Position numbers and translations under genes: made by a program. Below, piece by piece: positions 7,944 through 16,289 of a stretch of DNA of 24,349 bases. The number at the start of each line of letters is the position of its first letter. Position 1 is the stretch's first letter. Under the pieces are notes generated by a model. That model saw only the letters and a list, made by a program, of their open reading frames with translations. It made no database searches and had not been told where the DNA came from. The stretch comes from Prevotellaceae bacterium UBA1720 (GTDB lineage Bacteria; Bacteroidota; Bacteroidia; Bacteroidales; Bacteroidaceae), in assembly GCA_002317475.1 (NCBI GenBank), contig DCIS01000024.1, positions 17,878 to 42,226 of the forward strand, read 5' to 3'.

Positions 7944-8654
7944 TTAATGCTTCTGACCCTTCTGTCCGTAATATGCATTGGGACCATGCTTACGGTTGTA
8001 GTGCTTCTCTACGAGCAGAGGATTCATGGTAGTCATAGGATTAACGCTGAAGCTGATGAATGCCATCTTTGCCACCTGTTCCATTACCTTAGCATTGTAT
8101 ACTGCATTATCGGGAGATGTACCCCATGAGAATGGACCATGATTCTTGACAAGCACAGCGGGAGTGTGATCAGGATTGATCTTACGAATGTTCAGGATCT
8201 CGTCAACGATGACATTTCCTGTCTCCAACTCATATTCACCCTCAACCTCTGCCTTAGTCATATCACGGGTGCAGGGGATAGCCTTGTAGAAATAATCGGC
8301 ATGAGTAGTTCCGATGTTGGGAATATCCTGACCTGCCTGTGCAAAAGCAGTAGCATAGGTAGAATGAGTGTGAACGACACCCTGGATATTGGGGAATGCA
8401 CGATAGAGCACAAGGTGTGTAGGAGTATCACTTGAGGGATTCAAGTCACCTTCCACAACCTTTCCTGTGTTGAGATCCACAACAACCATGTCGCTTGCTT
8501 TCATATCATCATAGCTTACGCCGCTTGGCTTGATTACAACAAGCCCTTTCTCACGATCGATACCCGATACGTTACCCCAGGTAAAGATCACCAAACCTTG
8601 TTTTACAAGGTCAAGATTGGCTTTAAATACTTTTTCTTTGAGTTCTTCTAACAT
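7944..8654 (-). CDS. araD: L-ribulose-5-phosphate 4-epimerase
   Basis: A 236-residue class II aldolase/epimerase. It converts L-ribulose 5-phosphate to D-xylulose 5-phosphate, the last arabinose-specific step. Residues match E. coli AraD almost number for number: Asp76 in SSDTPTH, zinc ligands His95 and His97 in HTHS, Asp120 in HADYF, His172 in NHGPF, and the C-terminal tyrosines in NAYYGQ. SGIDR and IKPSG give the phosphate-binding loops. It is the first gene after the hairpin at 8830-8855 and has a 5' region of about 170 bases. No clear TAnnTTTG box is seen there, so transcription may enter from the symporter or from a regulated promoter of another form. Confidence 0.96.
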   Translation of the reverse strand: MLEELKEKVFKANLDLVKQGLVIFTWGNVSGIDREKGLVVIKPSGVSYDDMKASDMVVVDLNTGKVVEGDLNPSSDTPTHLVLYRAFPNIQGVVHTHSTYATAFAQAGQDIPNIGTTHADYFYKAIPCTRDMTKAEVEGEYELETGNVIVDEILNIRKINPDHTPAVLVKNHGPFSWGTSPDNAVYNAKVMEQVAKMAFISFSVNPMTTMNPLLVEKHYNRKHGPNAYYGQKGQKH

Positions 8655-8744
8655 AATGATTAGTGTATTTAGATTGGGTTATTATTATTGTTTTATATAT
8701 TGTAAAGACCTGTATAGTCTCTTGGAAATTTCAATATTAAATAG

Positions 8745-8773
8745 GTGCTTATGGTAGCACGAGATAACATCTC
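8745..8773. promoter_or_regulatory. Two small inverted repeats upstream of araD
   Basis: GTGCT-N6-AGCAC (8745-8760) is followed directly by GAGAT-AAC-ATCTC (8761-8773). They lie about 90-120 bases before the araD start. They could be a regulator site or RNA hairpins; nothing here identifies the protein. The rest of 8655-8887 is A/T-rich with no gene. Confidence 0.3.
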
Positions 8774-8829
8774 ATCATTTTTTAAGAGAACAACGACTAA
8801 AACTCTTTATTATTTATATAAGGTGTAAA

Positions 8830-8855
8830 GCTACCCGGCACTAAGTCCGGGTAGC
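8830..8855 (-). terminator. Hairpin between the symporter and araD
   Basis: A perfect 9-bp stem, GCTACCCGG with CCGGGTAGC, encloses an 8-base loop. It lies 32 bases after the symporter stop. On the minus strand only TTT follows, so it may end just part of the transcripts, or protect the 3' end of the upstream mRNA, rather than be a strong terminator. Confidence 0.6.
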
Positions 8856-8887
8856 ATGTATAGAATTTGATAGTTATAATCTAGCGA

Positions 8888-10873
8888 TTACCACAGAGCG
8901 ATGTAAAGAACGGTGAGCAGGATGATAACGATTGCCGAACCGATGTTGAAGGTCTTGTCGGTCTTGAAGATAGCAAGGTCGATTGCAACGAGCTTGCTGT
9001 CCTGAACCTTGTCAAGAGCATTAGAACGGAGGTAGTAAGCAATAGTACCTGTGATAGCTGCGAAGAAGCACATAGCACCTTCCATACCGTAGATATGGAG
9101 AGTGTTGTTGAAGAATGAAGCAACGAAGAGAGCTGCAGAGATACCTGCAACAATCCACATGATGCGACTCCAGAACAACTGCTGCTTAACGTCTGCCTCA
9201 GAAAGCTGGGTAGCAGCCTCGGTCTTCTTGCTTGCCAGTGAGATACCAACGAACATGATAACCAAAACGATGAATACCAAACCTGAGCGTACGAGGAAAG
9301 GAATCTCGGGGAAGACGAACTTGAAGAAGATAGAGAATGCGAAGGTACCAATAGCACAAGCTACTGCAGCAGCACCACTTGCACGCTTCCACAACAGACC
9401 CAAGCCAAAGATAACTACAACACCGGGATAAACGAATGCAGAGTACTCCTGGATGAACTGGAATGCCTGGTCAATACCACCCATCAAAGGATAAACAGCG
9501 ATGAGGGCGATAACGAGAGCAGAGATAGATGTCAGACGACCTACGCTAACCAACTTCTTCTCACTAGCGTTCTTGTTGATGAACTGCTTGTAGATATCCA
9601 TGGTGAAGAGGGTAGAGGTAGAGTTGAACATAGAAGCCAGAGAAGAGATAACTGCAGCAGAAAGGGCAGCGAATGAGAGACCCTTAACGAATACGGGAGT
9701 AAAGTTGCGGATCAAGAAAGGATAAGCATCATCTGAACGCTCGATACCACCAGCGAGAGTAGTACGCAGAGCCTCAAGAGCCTCACCGTCAGCATTCATG
9801 ATATAGAATGCACATACACCGGGGATACATACGATGAAGGGGATCAAAATCTTCAGTACGGCAGCAAATACCATACCCTTCTTTGCCTCAGCCAAAGACT
9901 TAGCAGCAAGACCCTTCTGGATGATGTACTGGTTGAAACCCCAGTAACCCAGGTTGGTCAGCCAAAGAGCACCGAAGATCAAAACCAAACCGGGGTTGGT
10001 GAAGAAAGGATCCTCATTCTGGACAACAGCGCCAGTAGCATCCTTTACACCATTGATAACGGGATAGAGATCCTCATTACGAGTTACGACCAAATGGAAG
10101 TGCTTGTCGCCTTCCTGGTTCATACACCAACCGTAGATGTTGCCCAAAGCCTCGATAGGTCCGCAACCCCAAACCTCTGCACCAATTACAGAGAGAGCAG
10201 CGTATGCAGTAATCAAACCACCACCAACGAGGAAGGTAACCTGCATTACGTCGGTCCATGCTACAGATGCCAAACCACCATAGATAGAGTAGAGACCAGC
10301 GATAAGGAACAAGGCAAGGATAATAACGATACGTACCTGGTCAACCTCCATACCTGCAACGTTAACAATCATGTCTGTAGGAAGACCGAGGATCTGCTGG
10401 ATAGCAAGAGCACCCAACCAGGCTACTGAAGTCAGGTTAACGAATACATAAAGGAACAACCAGAGCAGAGAGAATGCCAAACCTACACCCCAGTTATAAC
10501 GCTCGCGTAGGAACTGAGGAATGGTAAAGATCTTCTTCTCGATCATCAAAGGCAAGAGGAACTTACCTACAACAAGCAAGGTAGCAGCAGCCATCAACTC
10601 GTAAGCTGCCTGTGCAATACCAGATGCAAATGCAGAACCAGACATACCGATGAACTGCTCTGCTGAGATGTTTGCTGCAATCAGAGATGCACCGACTGCC
10701 CACCAGGTCAAAGTGTTACCTGCGAGGAAGTAGTCTGATGAAGATTTCTCCTCACCCTTCTTACCACGGCTCAGGAAAATACCCATGCCGACAAGGATTA
10801 CAATGTAGGCCGCAAAGACGATGTAGTCAATCATCTCAAAGCCATTGTTTTGTAAAGCTTCAATTACTTTCAT
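8888..10873 (-). CDS. araP: Sodium/sugar symporter (SSS family), probable arabinose importer
   Basis: A 661-residue inner-membrane protein with about 14 hydrophobic segments. It is clearly of the sodium:solute symporter family and close to the SGLT/vSGLT branch. WWAVGASLIAANISAEQF (57-74) is the family's TM1 signature, with Gln73 and Glu92 (AAYELM) at positions that bind sugar in vSGLT. TIPQFL and, further on, WGFNQYIIQKGLAAKS are also SGLT-type. L-arabinose as substrate follows from its place between mutarotase and araD and from Bacteroides ara operons; galactose or glucose cannot be excluded. The gene begins 105 bases after the lipoprotein mutarotase, across the hairpin at 10937-10969. MIDYIVF at residue 14 is an alternative start. 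Confidence 0.92.
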   Translation of the reverse strand: MKVIEALQNNGFEMIDYIVFAAYIVILVGMGIFLSRGKKGEEKSSSDYFLAGNTLTWWAVGASLIAANISAEQFIGMSGSAFASGIAQAAYELMAAATLLVVGKFLLPLMIEKKIFTIPQFLRERYNWGVGLAFSLLWLFLYVFVNLTSVAWLGALAIQQILGLPTDMIVNVAGMEVDQVRIVIILALFLIAGLYSIYGGLASVAWTDVMQVTFLVGGGLITAYAALSVIGAEVWGCGPIEALGNIYGWCMNQEGDKHFHLVVTRNEDLYPVINGVKDATGAVVQNEDPFFTNPGLVLIFGALWLTNLGYWGFNQYIIQKGLAAKSLAEAKKGMVFAAVLKILIPFIVCIPGVCAFYIMNADGEALEALRTTLAGGIERSDDAYPFLIRNFTPVFVKGLSFAALSAAVISSLASMFNSTSTLFTMDIYKQFINKNASEKKLVSVGRLTSISALVIALIAVYPLMGGIDQAFQFIQEYSAFVYPGVVVIFGLGLLWKRASGAAAVACAIGTFAFSIFFKFVFPEIPFLVRSGLVFIVLVIMFVGISLASKKTEAATQLSEADVKQQLFWSRIMWIVAGISAALFVASFFNNTLHIYGMEGAMCFFAAITGTIAYYLRSNALDKVQDSKLVAIDLAIFKTDKTFNIGSAIVIILLTVLYIALW

Positions 10874-10936
10874 TGTGTTTAATTGTTGTTAGTTATTATT
10901 TAGTTAGAAATTATTATTTCCTTATATTATGGTTAA

Positions 10937-10969
10937 GTCGTTGCCCTTATTTTAGTCAAGGACAACGGC
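10937..10969. terminator. Hairpin between lipoprotein galM and the symporter
   Basis: A 12-position stem (10937-10948 with 10958-10969) has one mismatch and one G-U pair and a 9-base loop. The T-run (TTTTT, then G and five more T) follows it on the plus strand, although no plus-strand gene is upstream. On the minus strand, the direction of the operon, it is followed by TTAACC. It may be an mRNA-processing or 3'-protecting hairpin in the operon, or a stop for antisense transcription. Confidence 0.55.
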
Positions 10970-10978
10970 TTTTTGTTT

Positions 10979-12217
10979 TTACTTCTCAACAGAGAAAGCA
11001 TACTTGCAGTAGCTGTGGTAAGGCTTCTCGGGAGAAACGAAGGGATTGGTCTTCTCGCCCCAACCTTCCCAAGTGTACTTATTGGGAGAATCGGGATACT
11101 TCTGTGACTCGAGGCAGATAGCACACTGGTAGGGATAGTTGATACCATTCTTGCCGGGGCATGAGCCATCCTGGAAGTTTGCAGTGTAGCACTGGATACC
11201 GGGTTCGTTAGTGTAAACATCCATCTTGATACCTGAGCGAGGATCGCTGAGAGTAACTGCAATCTGAGTCTCGTCACATGCGGTATTCAGACACCAGTTG
11301 TGGTCATAACCACCACCTGCAGCAACCAGTTCGGGATCGTTGTCGGGGAAGTTCAAACCAATCTTCTTGGGAGTACGGAAATCAAATACAGTACCAGCAA
11401 CGGGGCGAATCTCACCGGTGGGAATATAGAACTCGTCAGCGGGAGTGTAGTTGTCAGCATTTACATAGAGAACCGACTCGTGGATGGTATTGTTAAAGTC
11501 ACCAGAGAGGTTGAAGTAAGTATGGTTGGTCATGTTCAGGATGGTCTCCTCTGAAACAGTACCATCATAGCTGATAGCAATCTCGTTGTTCTCGGTCAAC
11601 TCAAACTTAACAAATACGTCAACGTCACCATTGAACTTGTTGTCCTCGCCACCCTTTGTTGCGATGTGGAGGGTCAAAGTATTCTCGGTCTGCTCAGCTA
11701 CATCATAAACCTTGTGCTGCCAACCTGTGAAACCACCATGCAAGCAAGCGTGGTCATCGTTGTTCTTGTCCAGAACGATAGTGTCTGCACCACAAACATA
11801 CTGACCTCCATCAATACGGTTTGCGTAACGACCTACTGAGCTTCCGTAGTCAGTTGCATAGTTCCAGGGGAAGTAGTTCTCAACCTTGTCAAAGCCTGCA
11901 GCAACATCTACAAACTTGCCTTCTTTGTCGGGAACCATGATACTTACGATACGACCACCGTAGTTGGTGATGCATACCTCCATACCATTGGCGTTAGTCA
12001 AAGTGTACAAGCCTACAGCCTTTGCATTCTCAGCATCAGCCTCGAATGCTTTTGTCTCATAATTGTAAGCTACACAGATGGTGGTGTCAAACGCTGCGGG
12101 ATCAAGACCAGACTTTGTCAGGTTAGACTCTGCGGGTTTGGTTTCACATGAAGTTGCCAATGCCAATGAAGCAAGAGCAATGCTACCAAGAGCAATTGAT
12201 TTTAATTCTTTTTTCAT
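10979..12217 (-). CDS. galM: Aldose 1-epimerase (mutarotase), lipoprotein
   Basis: A 412-residue galactose-mutarotase family protein that interconverts alpha and beta anomers of aldoses. It starts with a lipoprotein signal: a basic start, a hydrophobic stretch, then ATSC with Cys24 as the lipidation site, so it acts outside the cytoplasm. The mutarotase domain begins near residue 68 (VGLYTLTN). Catalytic positions are present: His160 in CLHGG, His232 in NHTYFNLSG and Glu370 in CLESQKYPDSPN. It is first in the arabinose transport operon, 105 bases before the symporter, so it probably supplies the anomer the symporter prefers. This is an inference. A second, cytoplasmic mutarotase is at 15067-16146. 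Confidence 0.94.
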   Translation of the reverse strand: MKKELKSIALGSIALASLALATSCETKPAESNLTKSGLDPAAFDTTICVAYNYETKAFEADAENAKAVGLYTLTNANGMEVCITNYGGRIVSIMVPDKEGKFVDVAAGFDKVENYFPWNYATDYGSSVGRYANRIDGGQYVCGADTIVLDKNNDDHACLHGGFTGWQHKVYDVAEQTENTLTLHIATKGGEDNKFNGDVDVFVKFELTENNEIAISYDGTVSEETILNMTNHTYFNLSGDFNNTIHESVLYVNADNYTPADEFYIPTGEIRPVAGTVFDFRTPKKIGLNFPDNDPELVAAGGGYDHNWCLNTACDETQIAVTLSDPRSGIKMDVYTNEPGIQCYTANFQDGSCPGKNGINYPYQCAICLESQKYPDSPNKYTWEGWGEKTNPFVSPEKPYHSYCKYAFSVEK

Positions 12218-12260
12218 GGAATTATAAATTAAAGTGAATAAATAATACGCATTTACTCCA

Positions 12261-12268
12261 CAAATTTA
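12261..12268 (-). promoter_or_regulatory. Candidate -7 box for galM-araP transcription
   Basis: The minus strand reads TAAATTTG, an exact TAnnTTTG match, 43 bases before the lipoprotein galM ATG. No TTTG is found 19-21 bases upstream, as might be seen in a promoter that needs an activator. The rest of 12218-12426 is A/T-rich with no gene. Confidence 0.45.
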
Positions 12269-12376
12269 GCAAATAATTCTTAATTGTTGGGGATAATAAT
12301 ACATTTTTTTGTTGAATAAGCCATAAAAAACTACACTTTTGCTAATAAATGAGGAAATATAACTTAATTAGCGTGT

Positions 12377-12392
12377 AATAACTAAAGTTATT
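12377..12392. promoter_or_regulatory. 16-bp palindrome upstream of the arabinose transport operon
   Basis: AATAACT-AA-AGTTATT has 7-base arms with a 2-base centre, about 110 bases upstream of the candidate -7 box. It is a plausible operator for an arabinose regulator. The half-site AATAACTAA recurs on the minus strand upstream of the symporter, near 10890-10905. The regulator is not in the window. Confidence 0.4.
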
Positions 12393-12426
12393 GTGGTCTG
12401 GTTTTCAAAATACAAGATACAAAAAA

Positions 12427-12453
12427 AGTCCACATGAAATTGTCATGTGGACT
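12427..12453 (-). terminator. Terminator after galK
   Basis: A perfect 11-bp stem, AGTCCACATGA with TCATGTGGACT, has a 5-base loop and on the minus strand is followed directly by seven Ts. It is a strong intrinsic terminator 23 bases after the galK stop and ends the galM-galP-galK unit. Confidence 0.93.
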
Positions 12454-12476
12454 AAGTTTTGTAATGTTATATATCT

Positions 12477-13637
12477 TTAACAAAGCTTACGAGAACCGTC
12501 ACCGATTACAACATCAATAACGATAGGTTCTTTACCATATTTTTCTGAAAACTTCTTTTTAACGACTTCTTTGAAATGAGGAACAAGTTCGTCGGCTACG
12601 AGGTTGATGGTACAACCTCCGAAACCACCACCCATGATACGTGAACCAGTTACACCGACTTCCTTAGCAACATCATTCAGGAAATCCAGCTCGTCGCATG
12701 ATACTTCGTACTCCTTGCTCAGACCATAATGAGTTTCATACATCTTCTGACCTACGGTCTCGTAATCACCAGCCTCCAAAGCATCGCAGACAGCCAATAC
12801 GCGTTCCACCTCACCAATGAAGTAGCGAGCACGTTTGTATTCGTCAGCAGTTATTTCTGCCTTTACCTCCTCAAGCATATCCATATTGGCATCGCGAAGA
12901 GTCTCAACCTCAGCATGATGAGTCTTGATGATTTCAGCCACATGCTCACATTGTAGACGGCGCTCGTTGTAGGGTGAACCTGCCAATTCATGCTTTACAC
13001 AACTGTTTACCAAAACTAGCTGGTATCCCTTGGGATTCCAGGGGAAATAAGCATATTCGCCACTACGGCAATCCAAGCGCATCAACGAACCTGCCTTGCC
13101 AAACACGCTGGCAAATTGGTCCATAATACCACAGTTACAACCAATATAATTGTGCTCGGTGCGTTGGCCTACTTTTGCCAGTTCCATCTTCTCGATCTTG
13201 TTCTCACCCCAAAGATCGTTCAATGCGTATGCAAAGGCACTCTCAAGAGCAGCAGATGAACTCATACCAGCACCTAAAGGCACATCACCAGCAAAAGCGG
13301 TATTGAATCCTTGCACGGGAACACCTAATGCCATCATCTCACGACAAACACCAAAGATGTATCGTGCCCATGTTGCACGAGGTCCCTTCTCATCATCAAG
13401 TGAGAAACTTACCATATCCTTCAAGTCGATAGAGTAGGCGTTAACCGTACGAGTGCCATTGGGCTTCAACTCTGCAATCATACCCTGGGTTACAGCACCG
13501 GGGAATACAAAACCATTATTATAATCAGTATGCTCACCAATCAGGTTGATACGACCAGGTGAAGCATAAACATTTCCGGTAGTACCATCAAAGTGCTTGA
13601 TAAAGCGACTTCTTACATCATCTATTGTAAGTCTCAT
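12477..13637 (-). CDS. galK: Galactokinase
   Basis: A 386-residue GHMP kinase phosphorylating galactose at C1 with ATP in the cytoplasm. The galactokinase signature SPGRINLIGEHTDYNNG (26-42) includes Arg29. The GHMP ATP loop is GAGMSSSAALE (122-132), the catalytic base is Asp173 in CGIMDQF, and the third motif GSRIMGGGFGGCT lies near the C-terminus. The length is typical. It is the last gene of the galM-galP-galK operon, 34 bases after the transporter. Neither galT nor galE is in the window, so the rest of the Leloir pathway must be elsewhere. Confidence 0.97.
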   Translation of the reverse strand: MRLTIDDVRSRFIKHFDGTTGNVYASPGRINLIGEHTDYNNGFVFPGAVTQGMIAELKPNGTRTVNAYSIDLKDMVSFSLDDEKGPRATWARYIFGVCREMMALGVPVQGFNTAFAGDVPLGAGMSSSAALESAFAYALNDLWGENKIEKMELAKVGQRTEHNYIGCNCGIMDQFASVFGKAGSLMRLDCRSGEYAYFPWNPKGYQLVLVNSCVKHELAGSPYNERRLQCEHVAEIIKTHHAEVETLRDANMDMLEEVKAEITADEYKRARYFIGEVERVLAVCDALEAGDYETVGQKMYETHYGLSKEYEVSCDELDFLNDVAKEVGVTGSRIMGGGFGGCTINLVADELVPHFKEVVKKKFSEKYGKEPIVIDVVIGDGSRKLC

Positions 13638-13671
13638 GATATTTTTGTTTAGTATGTTTAGGAAATAGTTG

Positions 13672-14973
13672 TTATTCTACAGGAATATCTGTATTGACAT
13701 TCTTATGTCCCCACAATGAGTAGTAAAGGATGTAAACACCAGCCAATAGGGGAACGATAAAGCTTGTGATATAGTTGTGGGTTAAATCAGCCACCCATCC
13801 CTGCAAACCAATCAGTACAGCAAAACCTGCTACCATGGTCATGAAGATACCTGATGCCATTGCAGTATACTTGCCAAGGCCCTCAGTTGCAAGACTGAAG
13901 ATTCCACCCCACATCACAGATGCACAGAGACCAATACACAGGAAACTGAAGATGCCAACGGGTATTTCACCCCATATTACTTCCAATGTGCTCAAGTTAA
14001 GACCGGGAACTGGAATTAGGATGTCTGTAGGTAGAAGAATACCACCTAAAGTAAAGATGATAGACAGCACACTGACGAAGACCATAGAAGCTTTATTGGA
14101 TACTTTACCCAAAACGGCAACACCAACAAGACGTCCAATCAACATCATAAGAATAAACAATGCGCCCAATGTACTTGCATATGCAGCTGACATGGCCAAA
14201 CCAGGCACCACACCTTCTGCAGCCTCGACAGGAGCAGTCAGATATTGCATGATATACATACCGGGACCAACCTCTAGAGAACCATAGCAACAGATAGCCA
14301 AAGCACCTAATACAAAGTGACGGAATGACCATGCACTATATTTATCTTTCTGCTTGTTCTCTGCTTTTGCAGAAGCCTGATGTGGTTCCTCAATCTTTGT
14401 TCTCAGGATAACCAGGAATGCAATAACAAAGATAGCAATGGCTATCATCAGACAGGGTGTGGCATCAGAGATCTTTGCCGTAGCAGCATCTCCCATAAGT
14501 GAACCCATGATGATGATGACTGCGATACCAGCAGATGAATTGAATATACCACCAATCTGGATAAGACGATTACCTGCTGCACCGCCACCTCCAAGGGTTG
14601 TCAACATGGGGTTAACAACGGTATTCAGAATACACATACACGCTCCAGAAATAAAGGCTCCGATAAGGTAAACCAAGAATCCGAACTGGCCACTAAGCCA
14701 CTGTATCAGAATACCCACGATACCTACAACAAGACCAATCAAGGCAGTTTTTTTGTATCCAACCTTCTGAACAATCATACCAGAAGGAATACCCATCAGG
14801 AGATACGCTCCGTAATTTCCGTATGCACCAATCTGTGCCAGGAGGTTACTACAACCAAATTGGTTCTTCACGATAACACCCATTGGGTCACAAAGTCGAG
14901 TGACGAATGCAATCATGGCAAAAAGTGCAATCATAACGATGATGGCACCCCATTGCTTTTGTTTGTTACTCAT
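13672..14973 (-). CDS. MFS sugar transporter, FucP/GluP type
   Basis: A 433-residue inner-membrane protein with about 12 hydrophobic segments, of the fucose/glucose/galactose:H+ symporter (FHS) branch of the major facilitator superfamily. Family-like features are FVTRLCDPMG in the first helix, QKVGYKKTALIG in the loop after helix 2, and NPMLTTLGGGGAAGNRLIQ with FNSSAG in the middle of the N-terminal half. The C-terminus is short and hydrophilic. Position directly before galK points to galactose, possibly glucose too; fucose or another hexose cannot be excluded. A terminator-like hairpin precedes it at 15002-15026, so it may be expressed below the level of galM. Confidence 0.85.
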   Translation of the reverse strand: MSNKQKQWGAIIVMIALFAMIAFVTRLCDPMGVIVKNQFGCSNLLAQIGAYGNYGAYLLMGIPSGMIVQKVGYKKTALIGLVVGIVGILIQWLSGQFGFLVYLIGAFISGACMCILNTVVNPMLTTLGGGGAAGNRLIQIGGIFNSSAGIAVIIIMGSLMGDAATAKISDATPCLMIAIAIFVIAFLVILRTKIEEPHQASAKAENKQKDKYSAWSFRHFVLGALAICCYGSLEVGPGMYIMQYLTAPVEAAEGVVPGLAMSAAYASTLGALFILMMLIGRLVGVAVLGKVSNKASMVFVSVLSIIFTLGGILLPTDILIPVPGLNLSTLEVIWGEIPVGIFSFLCIGLCASVMWGGIFSLATEGLGKYTAMASGIFMTMVAGFAVLIGLQGWVADLTHNYITSFIVPLLAGVYILYYSLWGHKNVNTDIPVE

Positions 14974-15001
14974 ATAAAATAAAGTTTTGGTTTTAGGGTA
15001 A

Positions 15002-15026
15002 AAGGGGGAGCCTTGGACTCCCCCTT
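15002..15026 (-). terminator. Hairpin with short T-run between galM and the MFS transporter
   Basis: A perfect 9-bp stem, AAGGGGGAG with CTCCCCCTT, has a 7-base loop. On the minus strand it is followed by TTTTACCC (the first Ts belong to the stem). No separate promoter is obvious before the transporter, so this is probably a partial terminator inside the operon. Confidence 0.6.
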
Positions 15027-15066
15027 AATTTTATACTATTGTATTGATAAGCTATGAATGTGTGGA

Positions 15067-16146
15067 TTACTCCTCAACACCAAACTTGTAGATTGTGGTC
15101 TGATTGTAGGTCTGACCGGGACGCAACTGAGTGCTGGGGAAGTAAGGACGGTTGGGGCTATCGGGGAAATGCTGAGCCTCGAAGCAAAGACCGCTGCGCT
15201 TGGGGAATGTGCAACCATTCTGACCAGCAAAACCTGTCTCGAAGTTTCCGCTATAGAACTGAATACCAGGCTCTGTTGTCCAGCATTCCATAGTACGACC
15301 TGTAGTAGGCTCAACCATGCTCATTGCCAATGTCAACTCACCTTCTTCCTTCTTATTCAGAATGTAGCAGTGGTCATAACCAGCACCATTCTTCAACTGC
15401 TCGTTGTCGTCATTGATACGCTCACCAATCACATGAGGTGTGCGGAAATCGAATGGAGTGCCCTCTACCTTCAGAATCTCGCCAGTAGGAATTGAAACGG
15501 GATCAATGGGAATGTAGAAGTCTGCGTTGATGGTCAAAACAACGTTGGTTGCTTCTGGGGTAGGATTAGCAATACCTGCGAGTGAGAAGAAACCATGGTT
15601 GGTCATGTTGACGATGGTCTTCTTGTTGGTAGTTCCACGATAGTCGATCTTCAACTCATTATCGTCATTCCAGGTGTATTTGACCGTCATATTCAACTCA
15701 CCGGGGAAACCTTCTTCATAATATGCAAAGATGTAATGAAGAACCAACTCCTGATCGTTCAACTGTTCAGCATCCCACACACGGGCATGACAACCAGTAG
15801 GACCACCATGCAAGTGATTCTCGCCATTGTTACATGCGAGGCTGTATTCTTTGCCATTCATGGTAAACTTACCTTTGCAGATACGATTACCAAAACGACC
15901 GATCAAGGTACTAAGGAAGGGTTCGGTAGTGCCTACCATATCCTGAATGCTATTATGACCCTGGATAACGTTTGCCATATTACCGTTCTTGTCAGGAACC
16001 ATAATTGTTATGATACCACCACCATAATTAGTAATCTGTACCTGAGCGCCTGAAGCGTTGGTAAGTGTGTACAAATCAGTCTGCTTTCCCTGAACTGTGG
16101 CTTGGAAGTTTTCTCTCTTCAAGCCTGAAAGATTTTGTGTTTCCAT
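15067..16146 (-). CDS. galM: Aldose 1-epimerase (mutarotase), cytoplasmic
   Basis: A 359-residue mutarotase with no signal peptide, so it acts in the cytoplasm. Catalytic residues are present: His113 in NHLHGG, His184 in TNHGFFSLAG and Glu323 in CFEAQHFPDSPN; the last motif is close to that of the lipoprotein mutarotase at 10979-12217. NYGGGIITIMVPDKNG and GRFGNRI are further family segments. It should convert beta- to alpha-galactose, the form galactokinase uses, which fits its place as first gene of the galM-galP-galK operon. The promoter at 16181-16212 lies directly upstream. Confidence 0.95.
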   Translation of the reverse strand: METQNLSGLKRENFQATVQGKQTDLYTLTNASGAQVQITNYGGGIITIMVPDKNGNMANVIQGHNSIQDMVGTTEPFLSTLIGRFGNRICKGKFTMNGKEYSLACNNGENHLHGGPTGCHARVWDAEQLNDQELVLHYIFAYYEEGFPGELNMTVKYTWNDDNELKIDYRGTTNKKTIVNMTNHGFFSLAGIANPTPEATNVVLTINADFYIPIDPVSIPTGEILKVEGTPFDFRTPHVIGERINDDNEQLKNGAGYDHCYILNKKEEGELTLAMSMVEPTTGRTMECWTTEPGIQFYSGNFETGFAGQNGCTFPKRSGLCFEAQHFPDSPNRPYFPSTQLRPGQTYNQTTIYKFGVEE

Positions 16147-16180
16147 TGCTTTGTGAATTTAAGTTGTTTGTATTGTGTTG

Positions 16181-16212
16181 CAAACTTACTTAAAAACTTT
16201 TATTTATGCAAA
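16181..16212 (-). promoter_or_regulatory. Promoter of the galM-galP-galK operon
   Basis: The minus strand reads TTTG (16212-16209), 20 bases, then TAAGTTTG (16188-16181). This is the full Bacteroidetes sigma-ABfr-type promoter, 34 bases before the ATG. A ten-base A/T tract (16221-16230) directly upstream may act as an UP-like element. Confidence 0.75.
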
Positions 16213-16289
16213 GAAAAATGAAAAAAAAAACGGGCTTGAGGTGTATTTTTTTAACTTTTAAGGAATGAAACAAATGAAAATTGATTTTT

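Noticed and set aside
16213..16289. Terminator after folC
   Set aside because: The region has long A/T runs but I could not find a stable stem before them.
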